This document shows, in pieces, positions 6,399 through 13,696 of a stretch of DNA of 29,394 nucleotides. Under the pieces are notes generated by a model. It did not search any database. It worked only from the letters and a program-made list of their open reading frames with translations, and was not told the DNA's origin. The stretch's first letter is position 1. Every line of letters starts with the position of its first letter. The translations under genes were made by a program, and so were the position numbers. This DNA is from UBA4124 sp052034745 (GTDB taxonomy: Bacteria > Patescibacteriota > Minisyncoccia > Phycocordibacterales > UBA9973), in contig JBPOIF010000031.1 of assembly GCA_052034745.1 (NCBI GenBank), positions 1-29,394 on the forward strand. The letters run 5' to 3'.

Positions 6399-7305
6399 TT
6401 TTTTTATTTCTTGTTTTTCTATAGAAAAACAAAACGATCACAATAACAACTCCTAGTATAATAAATTGTGGTGAAAATGGGAAAGAAATACTTTCTGTTG
6501 ATCGATAGGTGACGCTTTTTTTATTCCCTGCTTTGTCATACGCAGTGACTACCAACAGCAGGGTTTGTGTATCGTCCTGATTCTGCAGTACATACGTCCC
6601 TCCACTGCGAACTGCAGCAGCTCCGTCTTCAGACACTTCGTAATGACTGATTCCTGACTCGTTATCAATACTACTAAATGATGCGAAGCGCTTGCCATCA
6701 AACACAGTGTCCTCCCTTCCGACTTCTATAACAAATGATTCTGGTGGTTTCTTGTCAGAAGCAACAACACGCAACCAATCATCAGTATCGGTAGCATTCA
6801 CCCCTTTCGGAAGCACTTCGATCGAAAAATCTTGGGCTACGACCGCAATGCGTGTCCCCTGGCCATCGTTTGCAAACAAGCTCATATCAAGCGGAGAAAG
6901 CGTTACCTTCCCTTGATTCATTGCTTCAAGTGCGATAGAAAAAACAGTCGCACTGTCTGTTGTCCTTCCCCCAGGAACTCCTCCGACAAAAGAGATAGTG
7001 TTCTTGTCACGAGACAGTGATGGTGTCCGAGGCCACACGGTGAACAATGACCCTGCAAGTGAAAAATCATGCACCTCGATCGTATCGCGCGACGATATAC
7101 CAATAGCTCCGTCGATACTATTGATAGACTCCCCTTCAGAATCTATTTTGACGTTCACAATAACAACATCCCCTACGGAAACGGTGCTCCTGGTTGATTC
7201 GAGATATACCCGAGCCGCAAAGGATTGGTGTGGCACAAAAACAATAACTGCAGACACAAAGCATAGTTTCAATAGTGTTATTTTTTTCATAAAAACATTA
7301 GTCAT
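6370..7305 (-). CDS. membrane-anchored cohesin-domain protein, 311 aa
   Basis: Layout: signal peptide (about 1-30, cut near SFA-A); cohesin-like domain (about 32-165), with VYLESTRSTVSVGDVVIVNV, GAIGISSRDTIEVHDF, ISFVGGVPGG and ATVFSIALEAMNQGKV; an Ig-like domain (about 185-270) sharing the VTAYDKAGN motif with the larger neighbour; a membrane helix (about 279-296); and a short basic cytoplasmic tail. It looks like a shorter paralogue of the 574-aa protein without the extra Ig-like domains and coiled coil. The start is ATG 7305, three bases after the dockerin gene stop. ATG 7290 would give a more typical signal peptide (MKKITLLKL) and is a real alternative. Confidence 0.82.
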   Translation of the reverse strand: MTNVFMKKITLLKLCFVSAVIVFVPHQSFAARVYLESTRSTVSVGDVVIVNVKIDSEGESINSIDGAIGISSRDTIEVHDFSLAGSLFTVWPRTPSLSRDKNTISFVGGVPGGRTTDSATVFSIALEAMNQGKVTLSPLDMSLFANDGQGTRIAVVAQDFSIEVLPKGVNATDTDDWLRVVASDKKPPESFVIEVGREDTVFDGKRFASFSSIDNESGISHYEVSEDGAAAVRSGGTYVLQNQDDTQTLLLVVTAYDKAGNKKSVTYRSTESISFPFSPQFIILGVVIVIVLFFYRKTRNKKNAQRQSNIS

Positions 7306-7308
7306 TTT

Positions 7309-9546
7309 TTATTTTCCCCATTCAAATAATAGGATAGAGAAATCAACCGAATCTACTTTTAGGTCCTTGTTGAGATCTACGTATTGGTTTTTAAATGGAG
7401 GTTTTGATTTCCAGAAATAGAGCAAGATAGAAAAATCAATAGAGTTTACCTTACCATCGCAATTAAAATCTGCCTTTTTTGTACAGACACCTTTTGGAGT
7501 TTCACTGGAGCTGCCGCCAGATCCTCCACCGCCCCCTCCTCCGCCACCACTGCCACCGCCTGTTGACTCTGTCGTTGCGGTAAACAATCGAGAAGCAACT
7601 GAACTATCGGTACCGAAATAGGCAACAACCTTAAAGTAATATGTTCCCGCAGTCGGTACCGTCGCTGTCAGTGTGGTATTGAAATCTTCCCCTGCGTTTA
7701 TGTATTTTGCGGCAATCGCATGAAAGACGTCATCACCTCCTCCACAAACATTATTGACTGACGAGACAACGCACCACTCATACTGATATTCATTGCCCGT
7801 AAGCCCTTCGTTGGTGATCGTGATATTTGCAGCAACTTCTGGAGTCGTTGTATCGGTAATTGAATTGATAAGTACTTGTGCTGGGGTTGTCTGTACCGTC
7901 CAATAATCGTTGCCAGGCAATGTCTTCCCTGACTCTACGGTAGTAGAAAAGACGCTTTCCCATGTCCCCGCCTCAGCATTTGCAGCAGTCGTATACGAAT
8001 ACGTATAGGTTCCAACTGCAGTTCGTGTCATCGCTACAGCATTTACCACGATGTTTCTACTTGGGTCATAGATTGTCACAACAGGCGCCGAAAGCGAATC
8101 AGTAAGTGTCCCGTCATAGACCGTCGTCACTGTTGCCAAGTACGCGGAGCCTGCGGTGATCGTCCCGAAGTTCGAGGTTGCCACCGTCCATGGTGACTGT
8201 GGTGAGATCGTCACTGAAGTGAGTGTTCGTGTGGCAGCACTCCATACATCTGAAACAAGAGTTCCAAGAGAAGTGAGATCTCGAGCCGAATACGTCCACA
8301 CTTCGAGAGGAACAGCGTCAACAAGCGTTGAGAGTGTCGAGACAGCGGTCGACACTGCACTATTTGTATTTGCATTAATCGCTGTTACCGCGGCGGTCAC
8401 ATCAGTCGTTTTGGCAAGGTCAGCGATATCTGTCCACAAGATAGTGTCAGTCTTTGCTTTTATCCCTGTCACATCAGCCCAGGCAATCGTATCGGTTGAT
8501 GTCTTGATAGCAGAAACATCAGCCCAGGCAATCGTATCCGTCTTTGCTTTTATGGCACCGGTATCGGTCACGAGTCCTGTCACATCAGCCCAATCGATTG
8601 TATCGGTTGCCGTTTTGATACCTGAGATATTCCCAACCCCAACCTCTGTGATGAGTGTGGCAACATTGTTTTTGATGGTGGTGACATCGGTCCAATCAAT
8701 CGTATCTGTCTTTGTCTTAACGAGCGTGAGCATCGCATCAGTTGCAAGCGGAGCAGTTGCTGCAGTCAGTTCAGCTGATGTTGCAAGTGGTGCGACAGCA
8801 GCGGTGATATTGGCCGACGTTGCAAGAGATGAAAGATCAGAAGCGGTTGCAAGTGAACCCACCGTCAGAGCGCCACTCGTGAGTGTACGAGTACCACTAT
8901 CCCAAATATCTGCAGCAAGAGTACCAAATGTCGTCAACGATCGACTTGGCGCACTCCACACATCAGAGACGATATCTGCGACGAGCGTACCGAAGGAAGT
9001 GAGTGTTCGCCCACTATATGCCCATATCGTTCCTGGTATCGCAGAAAGCGTCGTCGCGATACTTGAAGTATTGGTATCGGTATTGGTATTAATTGTAGTG
9101 ACTGCGCTTGCGATATCGGCGCTTGTATTTGCATCAACCGCTGCAGCAATAGAGCTATCGGTAACAACAGGATTTTTCAAAACAAATGTCTTATCGAGTT
9201 TCAAAAGATCGCCTCCCACAAGAGAGCCACAAGTAATAAAAGCAGGATATTTCCCCTCCACCAAAGGAGTGGTGTACGCGTATCGATGCCACCCGGTCGC
9301 ATCATCAGTCATCGTCACCTCACTGACAAGCGCTACGCCCGCAGGAGAATACACCGATACCGTACAGTCATCGGTCGTCGGCGTGTAGTCGTCATTATAA
9401 ATAAACTCTCCGATGATAATCGTTTCCCCTGGCTCATAGGTTTCAAACGCAAAGGCGTTTGTCACAAAAAACAAACCTGAAAGTATAGTGATACCTATCA
9501 GAGAAAAGAGAGAAAATGATTTGATTTTAAAAAAAATACTTTTCAC
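7309..9546 (-). CDS. secreted repeat protein with C-terminal dockerin, 745 aa
   Basis: Layout: signal peptide (about 1-33, cut after NAFA); a beta-rich domain (about 34-125); a Thr/Ser/Ala-rich region with repeats of the type RTLTSFGTLVADIW (about 170-220, again about 415-442) and five units of the type TDTIAWADVxxIK (about 279-375); two beta domains (about 445-660); a poly-Gly/Ser linker (about 664-680); and a type I dockerin (about 692-745). The dockerin has two calcium loops, DFNCDGKVNSID and DLNKDLKVDSVD, each followed by a near-identical FSILL helix, which is the duplicated F-hand pattern. Two cohesin proteins follow at once. The start is a GTG at 9546. There is no catalytic motif, so an adhesin or structural role is more likely than an enzyme. 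Confidence 0.85.
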   Translation of the reverse strand: MKSIFFKIKSFSLFSLIGITILSGLFFVTNAFAFETYEPGETIIIGEFIYNDDYTPTTDDCTVSVYSPAGVALVSEVTMTDDATGWHRYAYTTPLVEGKYPAFITCGSLVGGDLLKLDKTFVLKNPVVTDSSIAAAVDANTSADIASAVTTINTNTDTNTSSIATTLSAIPGTIWAYSGRTLTSFGTLVADIVSDVWSAPSRSLTTFGTLAADIWDSGTRTLTSGALTVGSLATASDLSSLATSANITAAVAPLATSAELTAATAPLATDAMLTLVKTKTDTIDWTDVTTIKNNVATLITEVGVGNISGIKTATDTIDWADVTGLVTDTGAIKAKTDTIAWADVSAIKTSTDTIAWADVTGIKAKTDTILWTDIADLAKTTDVTAAVTAINANTNSAVSTAVSTLSTLVDAVPLEVWTYSARDLTSLGTLVSDVWSAATRTLTSVTISPQSPWTVATSNFGTITAGSAYLATVTTVYDGTLTDSLSAPVVTIYDPSRNIVVNAVAMTRTAVGTYTYSYTTAANAEAGTWESVFSTTVESGKTLPGNDYWTVQTTPAQVLINSITDTTTPEVAANITITNEGLTGNEYQYEWCVVSSVNNVCGGGDDVFHAIAAKYINAGEDFNTTLTATVPTAGTYYFKVVAYFGTDSSVASRLFTATTESTGGGSGGGGGGGGGSGGSSSETPKGVCTKKADFNCDGKVNSIDFSILLYFWKSKPPFKNQYVDLNKDLKVDSVDFSILLFEWGK

Positions 9547-9551
9547 ACCAC

Positions 9552-9604
9552 TATCGCAAAAAGTAATGCGGTGACGAGCAGAGCATTACCAAAAAATAGC
9601 GATA
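9552..9604 (-). promoter_or_regulatory. two-tier hairpin between tatA and the dockerin gene
   Basis: On the minus strand GTAATGC pairs with GCATTAC (13-nt loop), and flanking TATCGC pairs with GCGATA outside a T-rich internal loop. It lies between the tatA stop (9609) and the dockerin GTG (9546). The inner hairpin is followed by TTTTT, so it may partly terminate transcription. Otherwise it may stabilise the two halves of the operon differently. Confidence 0.5.
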
Positions 9605-9608
9605 CAAT

Positions 9609-9782
9609 CTATTTTTTATTATTTTTCTCAGAAGTACCAGACTCTGACCCTTTGAAAATCCCGGTAAGGTTTTTGAATGCTTCAACAAGATTTTTTGCGA
9701 GTTCTGGAATCTTCTTTGATCCAAACAAAAGCACGATAACAACTGCAATAATGATGATTTCTTTTGTTCCTAATCCAAACAT
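9609..9782 (-). CDS. tatA: Sec-independent translocase protein TatA (copy 1)
   Basis: 57 aa. TatA oligomers form the size-adjustable translocation element of the twin-arginine pathway. It starts MFGLGTKE, followed by the membrane helix IIIIAVVIVLLFG (about 8-21). The hinge and start of the amphipathic helix, FGSKKIPELAKNL, are textbook TatA. A polar, basic tail ends in EKNNKK. The start is ATG 9782; a TTG five codons upstream is less likely, because copy 2 begins at the equivalent ATG. No separate TatB is present in the window, so this is a TatAC-type system with two TatAs. Confidence 0.93.
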   Translation of the reverse strand: MFGLGTKEIIIIAVVIVLLFGSKKIPELAKNLVEAFKNLTGIFKGSESGTSEKNNKK

Positions 9783-9971
9783 AAACGTGTGACTCAATTA
9801 TAAATAATAAGGCTGGTACTATTTTTTCGTATCAGCGTCTTTAAAGGCACCAAACAAGTGGCGAACCGCATCAGCAATACTTTTTGTCAGTTCTGGAATC
9901 TTCTTTGATCCAAACAGAAGGATGATAACGACAGCAATAATGATGATTTCTTTTGTTCCTAATCCAAACAT
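9701..9971 (-). repeat. 82-bp direct repeat from tatA duplication
   Basis: 9701-9782 and 9890-9971 each encode the first 27 residues of a TatA and agree at about 77 of 82 positions, far more than protein constraint alone needs. The parts after them have diverged. This points to a recent tandem duplication or to gene conversion of the membrane-helix half. Confidence 0.9.
9819..9971 (-). CDS. tatA: Sec-independent translocase protein TatA (copy 2)
   Basis: 50 aa. It has the same MFGLGTKE start, IIIIAVVIILLFG helix and FGSKKIPEL hinge as the neighbouring copy, but a different amphipathic helix (TKSIADAVRHLFGAFKD) and a shorter tail. One copy may have taken on a TatB-like role, but neither shows a clear TatB signature. 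It is 16 nt behind tatC and 36 nt ahead of copy 1, in the same operon. It is too short for common ORF length cut-offs and easily missed. Confidence 0.92.
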   Translation of the reverse strand: MFGLGTKEIIIIAVVIILLFGSKKIPELTKSIADAVRHLFGAFKDADTKK

Positions 9972-9987
9972 AGATGTAATATCGTAT

Positions 9988-10716
9988 TTAGTTTACTAAT
10001 AAACGACCCGGTTTTTTTCTATTCACTAAAACCGTGATTTCGAAAATCAAAACCAACGGAACCGCCATTAATATCAATGATAGACCATCGGTTGGGGGAA
10101 GTAAAGAGACCAGAACAAATATAATCGCGATGGCATGTCGTCGTTTTGAGCGCAAAAAATCAATAGTCAAAGCACCGATCCGAACAAGGAGTGTGATCAC
10201 CAGGGGGAACAAAAATAGCAACCCCAAAAATGTCGATGTCAAGACAATCTGATACATAAACGTACTGATATCCCAGTAGTTTGCAACACCGAGATTTGTA
10301 TTGACGACCGCAATCACTCGGATAGCGTAGTAGAGCATCGCCACACTGTAGAGAAACCCTATTGCAAACAAAACAAGCGCAATAGGGAGCGACAGAAGGA
10401 AAATCCTTCTCTCTTTTTTAAAGAGAGCGGGTTTAAAAAACACATAGAGATAATAAACAGAAATAGGTATGACTACAACGCACGCCAAGAAAAATCCGAT
10501 ACTCATCGCCACCTCAACAAGTTGAAACGGTGAAGTTGTCACCACCGTAACTCCGGTGATATTGAGGTACTCGAGCATCACTCGTATCACTGGCCCTGCA
10601 TTTAAAAACGCCAGAATAAATACTACGGCAAAGATCCTCACCAAAGAGACCAGTTTTTGTCGAAACCCTTCAAAATAATGACTATACCGAGCAAAACTTG
10701 TTTGTAATTCGTTCAC
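9988..10716 (-). CDS. tatC: twin-arginine translocase subunit TatC
   Basis: TatC binds the twin-arginine signal peptide and nucleates the translocase. The 242-aa product has about six hydrophobic segments. The N-terminal helix is preceded by a short cytoplasmic part (FEGFRQKLVSLVR, fitting the usual H-L-x-E-L-R-x-R region in position, though the Glu-Leu-Arg core is weak). Further marks are SPFQLVEVAMSIGFF, FKPALFKKERR and the C-terminal PPTDGLSLILMAVPLVLIFE, which matches the TatC TPPD...P-x-x-x-L-Y-E pattern. The start is GTG 10716, three bases after the previous stop. It lies in one operon with a Tat-signal protein and two TatAs, suggesting a dedicated pathway. Confidence 0.92.
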   Translation of the reverse strand: MNELQTSFARYSHYFEGFRQKLVSLVRIFAVVFILAFLNAGPVIRVMLEYLNITGVTVVTTSPFQLVEVAMSIGFFLACVVVIPISVYYLYVFFKPALFKKERRIFLLSLPIALVLFAIGFLYSVAMLYYAIRVIAVVNTNLGVANYWDISTFMYQIVLTSTFLGLLFLFPLVITLLVRIGALTIDFLRSKRRHAIAIIFVLVSLLPPTDGLSLILMAVPLVLIFEITVLVNRKKPGRLLVN

Positions 10717-10719
10717 GAA

Positions 10720-10902
10720 TTATTCTGACATTATAAAGATATTTCCCCCAGCCTCTCTCTCTGGCGCCTCCAAAAGCAAGTATTGAGTACTATCCGGTTC
10801 TACAAAAATATCTTGGGCTGAGCCTGTATATAGAGCAACAAGAAACTCTCCAATAAAATCTTGCACCTCCCCTTCTTGAAAATTTATATCTGTTAGGGCC
10901 AT
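10720..10902 (-). CDS. hypothetical protein, 60 aa
   Basis: Not recognised. It is acidic, without a signal peptide or membrane helix, and begins MALTDINFQEGEVQDFIGEF. The MAL start resembles the 708-aa protein upstream (MALRAVEHKF). There are five bases between it and the 218-aa gene and three before tatC, so it is clearly an operon member. It may be a small structural or adaptor subunit of whatever the Tat system exports (inference from context only). Confidence 0.65.
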   Translation of the reverse strand: MALTDINFQEGEVQDFIGEFLVALYTGSAQDIFVEPDSTQYLLLEAPEREAGGNIFIMSE

Positions 10903-10907
10903 ATTTT

Positions 10908-11564
10908 TTAAACTACTTTCTTTTCGTACTTATGATTCAACATACTGACAGGTTGTGATTCTATAATGGTTGTATCCGGAACAACTTCTTCGATATCAAT
11001 AGGCGGCGGTGTCTCTTTTCCAATTGGTACAGGAATTTCGAGAATGTTCTCTGCAGGAGGAGTTTCCACGAGTTCTTCCTCTTGAGGAACAGTTCCCTCA
11101 CCTTCTCCCTCTTCAACGATAATCCCTGTCTCTTCTTTGATACTTTCAACAACATTGGCATCTTCAGAGATAACATCTTCTTCAATTAGTTTTTCACTTT
11201 CAATTATTTTTTCCTCAGTCTTTTGCTGTTCATCTGTTATCACCTGGTCAAGAGATGAAGACTCTAATACTCCCTCATGCATTTGCGCCAAAAGCTCCTT
11301 CGTCATCCTGACATAAGAAGCTGCTGTATGAGTAGACTCAGGGTCTACACCCAAAATAGCATTCCCTAACTCCACAGGGTCGTTGAATCCGTATATCAAA
11401 CTCCCATACTTAACATATTGTGCTTGAAAAGCTCCTGCAACCAATGTCGGATTTGCGACGTCATAAAACTCTATAAGTGCATGGTCCTCATAATCACCGG
11501 TAGCAGTAACTATCCTTAAATTCGTTTGCCCCAAAATTTCTTGATCTTTTTCTATGTGGATCAT
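10908..11564 (-). CDS. acidic hypothetical protein, 218 aa
   Basis: Not recognised. The N-terminal half (about 1-95) looks folded, with YEDHALIEFYDV, YGSLIYGFNDPVELGNAILG and SYVRMTKELLAQM. The rest (about 96-205) is strongly acidic, Glu/Pro/Ile/Val-rich and probably disordered, with a basic end (NHKYEKKVV). There is no signal peptide or membrane helix. It starts 1 nt after the 708-aa gene stop, so translation is tightly linked. Its place between the large beta protein and tatC suggests a partner, chaperone or assembly factor of that protein (inference). Confidence 0.7.
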   Translation of the reverse strand: MIHIEKDQEILGQTNLRIVTATGDYEDHALIEFYDVANPTLVAGAFQAQYVKYGSLIYGFNDPVELGNAILGVDPESTHTAASYVRMTKELLAQMHEGVLESSSLDQVITDEQQKTEEKIIESEKLIEEDVISEDANVVESIKEETGIIVEEGEGEGTVPQEEELVETPPAENILEIPVPIGKETPPPIDIEEVVPDTTIIESQPVSMLNHKYEKKVV

Positions 11565-11565
11565 A

Positions 11566-13692
11566 TTAATCTTGTGTTAGGAGCGCTCTTACCTTTATAT
11601 CATCCCCAAGTGATGCTGGTGTAAAGCGGATGTATGTTGTCTCATTTGTTTTGTCCGTTGCGTCATACGATGACCATCCAACACCATCATTTGTAGACTT
11701 CTCCCAAGTACCCGCCTGTGTCACTGAATCATCTTCATCAAGAAGGGCCCCCGTCACCGCATGATAAAGTTTGATATTTAATGTTGGAACAGTACCCCCA
11801 AATGCAGTAGAGAACCTCCAAGCAAATGTTTTTGTTGCAATAGACGATTGCGCAATTGATGGCTGATAGTGACTATCGGTTGTATTATCTTCGTACAAAA
11901 CTGCGATACTATGAATTCTTGCAGGGATACAAGAAGTGCCCAAAACTCTAAACTCAAACATGAATTGTATTGATGACGTAGGAGCAACACCTGTTAAATC
12001 GTGAGTGTCCGAAAGTAAATTCCATGAACCAGAGTCATCGCTAATGCCTGAAGTTCTATAGTAAAGCCTGTACGGCTCAGTCCCCAGACCCAAAGTACCC
12101 GACCCTGTCATACTTGCTTCATTTACGTAGACCTTAGAAAAAACAGAAGCATTCACCGTAGCAAGAGAGGGTGTTATAAGTCTTTGCTGAGGAGTACCTC
12201 CTGCGTATGTCCAGTGTGCACTTATTGGAATTGCGTACAATTGATTTGTTGTTGCAACAGTACTTACTCTGGCAAGATATGCTACCCCTGCCTCTGACCA
12301 TACAGAAAAAGGTAACGCACTAATCGCTGGGTGTGCCGTTGCATCAGAATCGGTAGTACTTTGATCATACTGCTTGTCGTCTGTAAGAAAAATATGATCA
12401 AATGGATCACTGTTTGTATTGTATTTTGTAACATAACTTCTCGCTCCGGCGGTGCCAGTACTCATCACAAAAATTCTATCGATAGTCCCCGCAAGTTCCA
12501 CTGATGCCAAAGCACTTGTGAGCGGATACGTAACAGAACCACCCGGAGGAACTTCCACCATTGCATCAGACTGCCAGGATGTGTTTCCACTTGTTATCCC
12601 TGTCAGAGCAGCTCTATACACTCTGGTTGTTGTTGCAAAATACAAACACTCTACTCCACTACCAGGCCCATGATTAAGAACACCGATTCTACCGTTGTTT
12701 ACCTGAGAACATGTACCTGTCGGTGTTTGAGCACCCGTAACTAAGACAAAAGCGGAGGTCGATTTGCCAGACGCAAGACCAGATAACGCAGCCCTGATGT
12801 TGTATTTATAAACACGATTTGTCGTAGTGGTTCCATCAATGACATATACATGATGCTCAGACAATGAGTGAATATCTTCTATTGCGGCTCCGCACGCAAT
12901 AGTATTGGTCACTGTTGCAGCATCAGCAAGCCAGTAAACCGCACGGATACTGTCAGTTGTCGTAGCGGCAGGGATCGTCGTACCCGCTACTGAAAAGCTT
13001 GACTCTCTTAATCCTTTTACAACATAAAGACCACCATTCGTAACAGTTGCGTTTGTCGTAGAGACAATCGCGCGAAGCTCTTCGATAACATAAGGGCCGT
13101 CAACGATAGTCCCCGCAGATGCTGTAAGAGTGATACTCGTATTGGAACCAATGGCACTGATTTCATACCATGTTGTTATTTGAGTCGAATCTGTCGATCC
13201 AAAACCAATACGCGAACCAACTGCCAGGCGACTATCTGTCCATTCTGATCCTGTACCTGTTACAGTCGTTCCACTTACCGCAGCAGTACCAGTCGTATAA
13301 AAATCTCTCGTCATCCGAAAACCTCTGATAGTATGCGCTGTCGCTGTTGGAAACGTAAGTGTAATAAATCCATCCCATGTAAATACTCCAGTTGAGATTG
13401 AATACGTATACTTTACAATTCTTCTGGTGTTAGCGGCGGTAGCATTATCTGCTAAAAAAACCCAGTGCGTATTGGAATCAACCACCACGACATGGGGAAA
13501 AACACCTGGAATTGAAGTACTTGCTTCCATAGGGCGCGCCAATGCGATAGGCATCGGTCCTGCAAATTTTTCTACTTCTGCGACTCCAGTTTTTTGCTGT
13601 ATAAGAGCACCGAGGTTTGTCTTCGTTGCATCGTAGGAAGTATACGCTACTGTCTCTCCGGTAAATTTGTGTTCAACTGCTCGTAGGGCCAT
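11566..13692 (-). CDS. large beta-rich protein with phage-structural features, 708 aa
   Basis: No enzyme motif is seen. The sequence is Thr/Ser/Ala-rich and beta-prone throughout. Residues about 130-200 (GTAAVSGTTVTGTGSEW, RLAVGSRIGF, WYEISAIGSNTSITLTAS) match the short beta repeat common in phage tail and other virion proteins (from memory of the pattern). Several segments such as NRVYKYNIRAAL and TTRVYRAALTGI recall propeller-type repeats. The N-terminus (MALRAVEHKFTGETV) has no Sec or Tat signal. It lies 4 nt behind a Tat-signal gene and upstream of tatC, so it may be exported as a folded passenger with that protein, or remain in the cell. It is an appendage, adhesin or virion-like structural candidate. 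Confidence 0.7.
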   Translation of the reverse strand: MALRAVEHKFTGETVAYTSYDATKTNLGALIQQKTGVAEVEKFAGPMPIALARPMEASTSIPGVFPHVVVVDSNTHWVFLADNATAANTRRIVKYTYSISTGVFTWDGFITLTFPTATAHTIRGFRMTRDFYTTGTAAVSGTTVTGTGSEWTDSRLAVGSRIGFGSTDSTQITTWYEISAIGSNTSITLTASAGTIVDGPYVIEELRAIVSTTNATVTNGGLYVVKGLRESSFSVAGTTIPAATTTDSIRAVYWLADAATVTNTIACGAAIEDIHSLSEHHVYVIDGTTTTNRVYKYNIRAALSGLASGKSTSAFVLVTGAQTPTGTCSQVNNGRIGVLNHGPGSGVECLYFATTTRVYRAALTGITSGNTSWQSDAMVEVPPGGSVTYPLTSALASVELAGTIDRIFVMSTGTAGARSYVTKYNTNSDPFDHIFLTDDKQYDQSTTDSDATAHPAISALPFSVWSEAGVAYLARVSTVATTNQLYAIPISAHWTYAGGTPQQRLITPSLATVNASVFSKVYVNEASMTGSGTLGLGTEPYRLYYRTSGISDDSGSWNLLSDTHDLTGVAPTSSIQFMFEFRVLGTSCIPARIHSIAVLYEDNTTDSHYQPSIAQSSIATKTFAWRFSTAFGGTVPTLNIKLYHAVTGALLDEDDSVTQAGTWEKSTNDGVGWSSYDATDKTNETTYIRFTPASLGDDIKVRALLTQD

Positions 13693-13696
13693 AATT

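Noticed and set aside
8156..9388. A 410-residue plus-strand open frame.
   Set aside because: It is the complement of the repeat-rich dockerin gene; its Val/Ser/Ala-rich repeats mirror the real repeats, and it has no promoter or start signal.
7309..9546. Calling the system a cellulosome.
   Set aside because: The dockerin protein has no glycoside hydrolase or carbohydrate-binding signature, and the only hydrolase-like protein (23783) lacks a dockerin.
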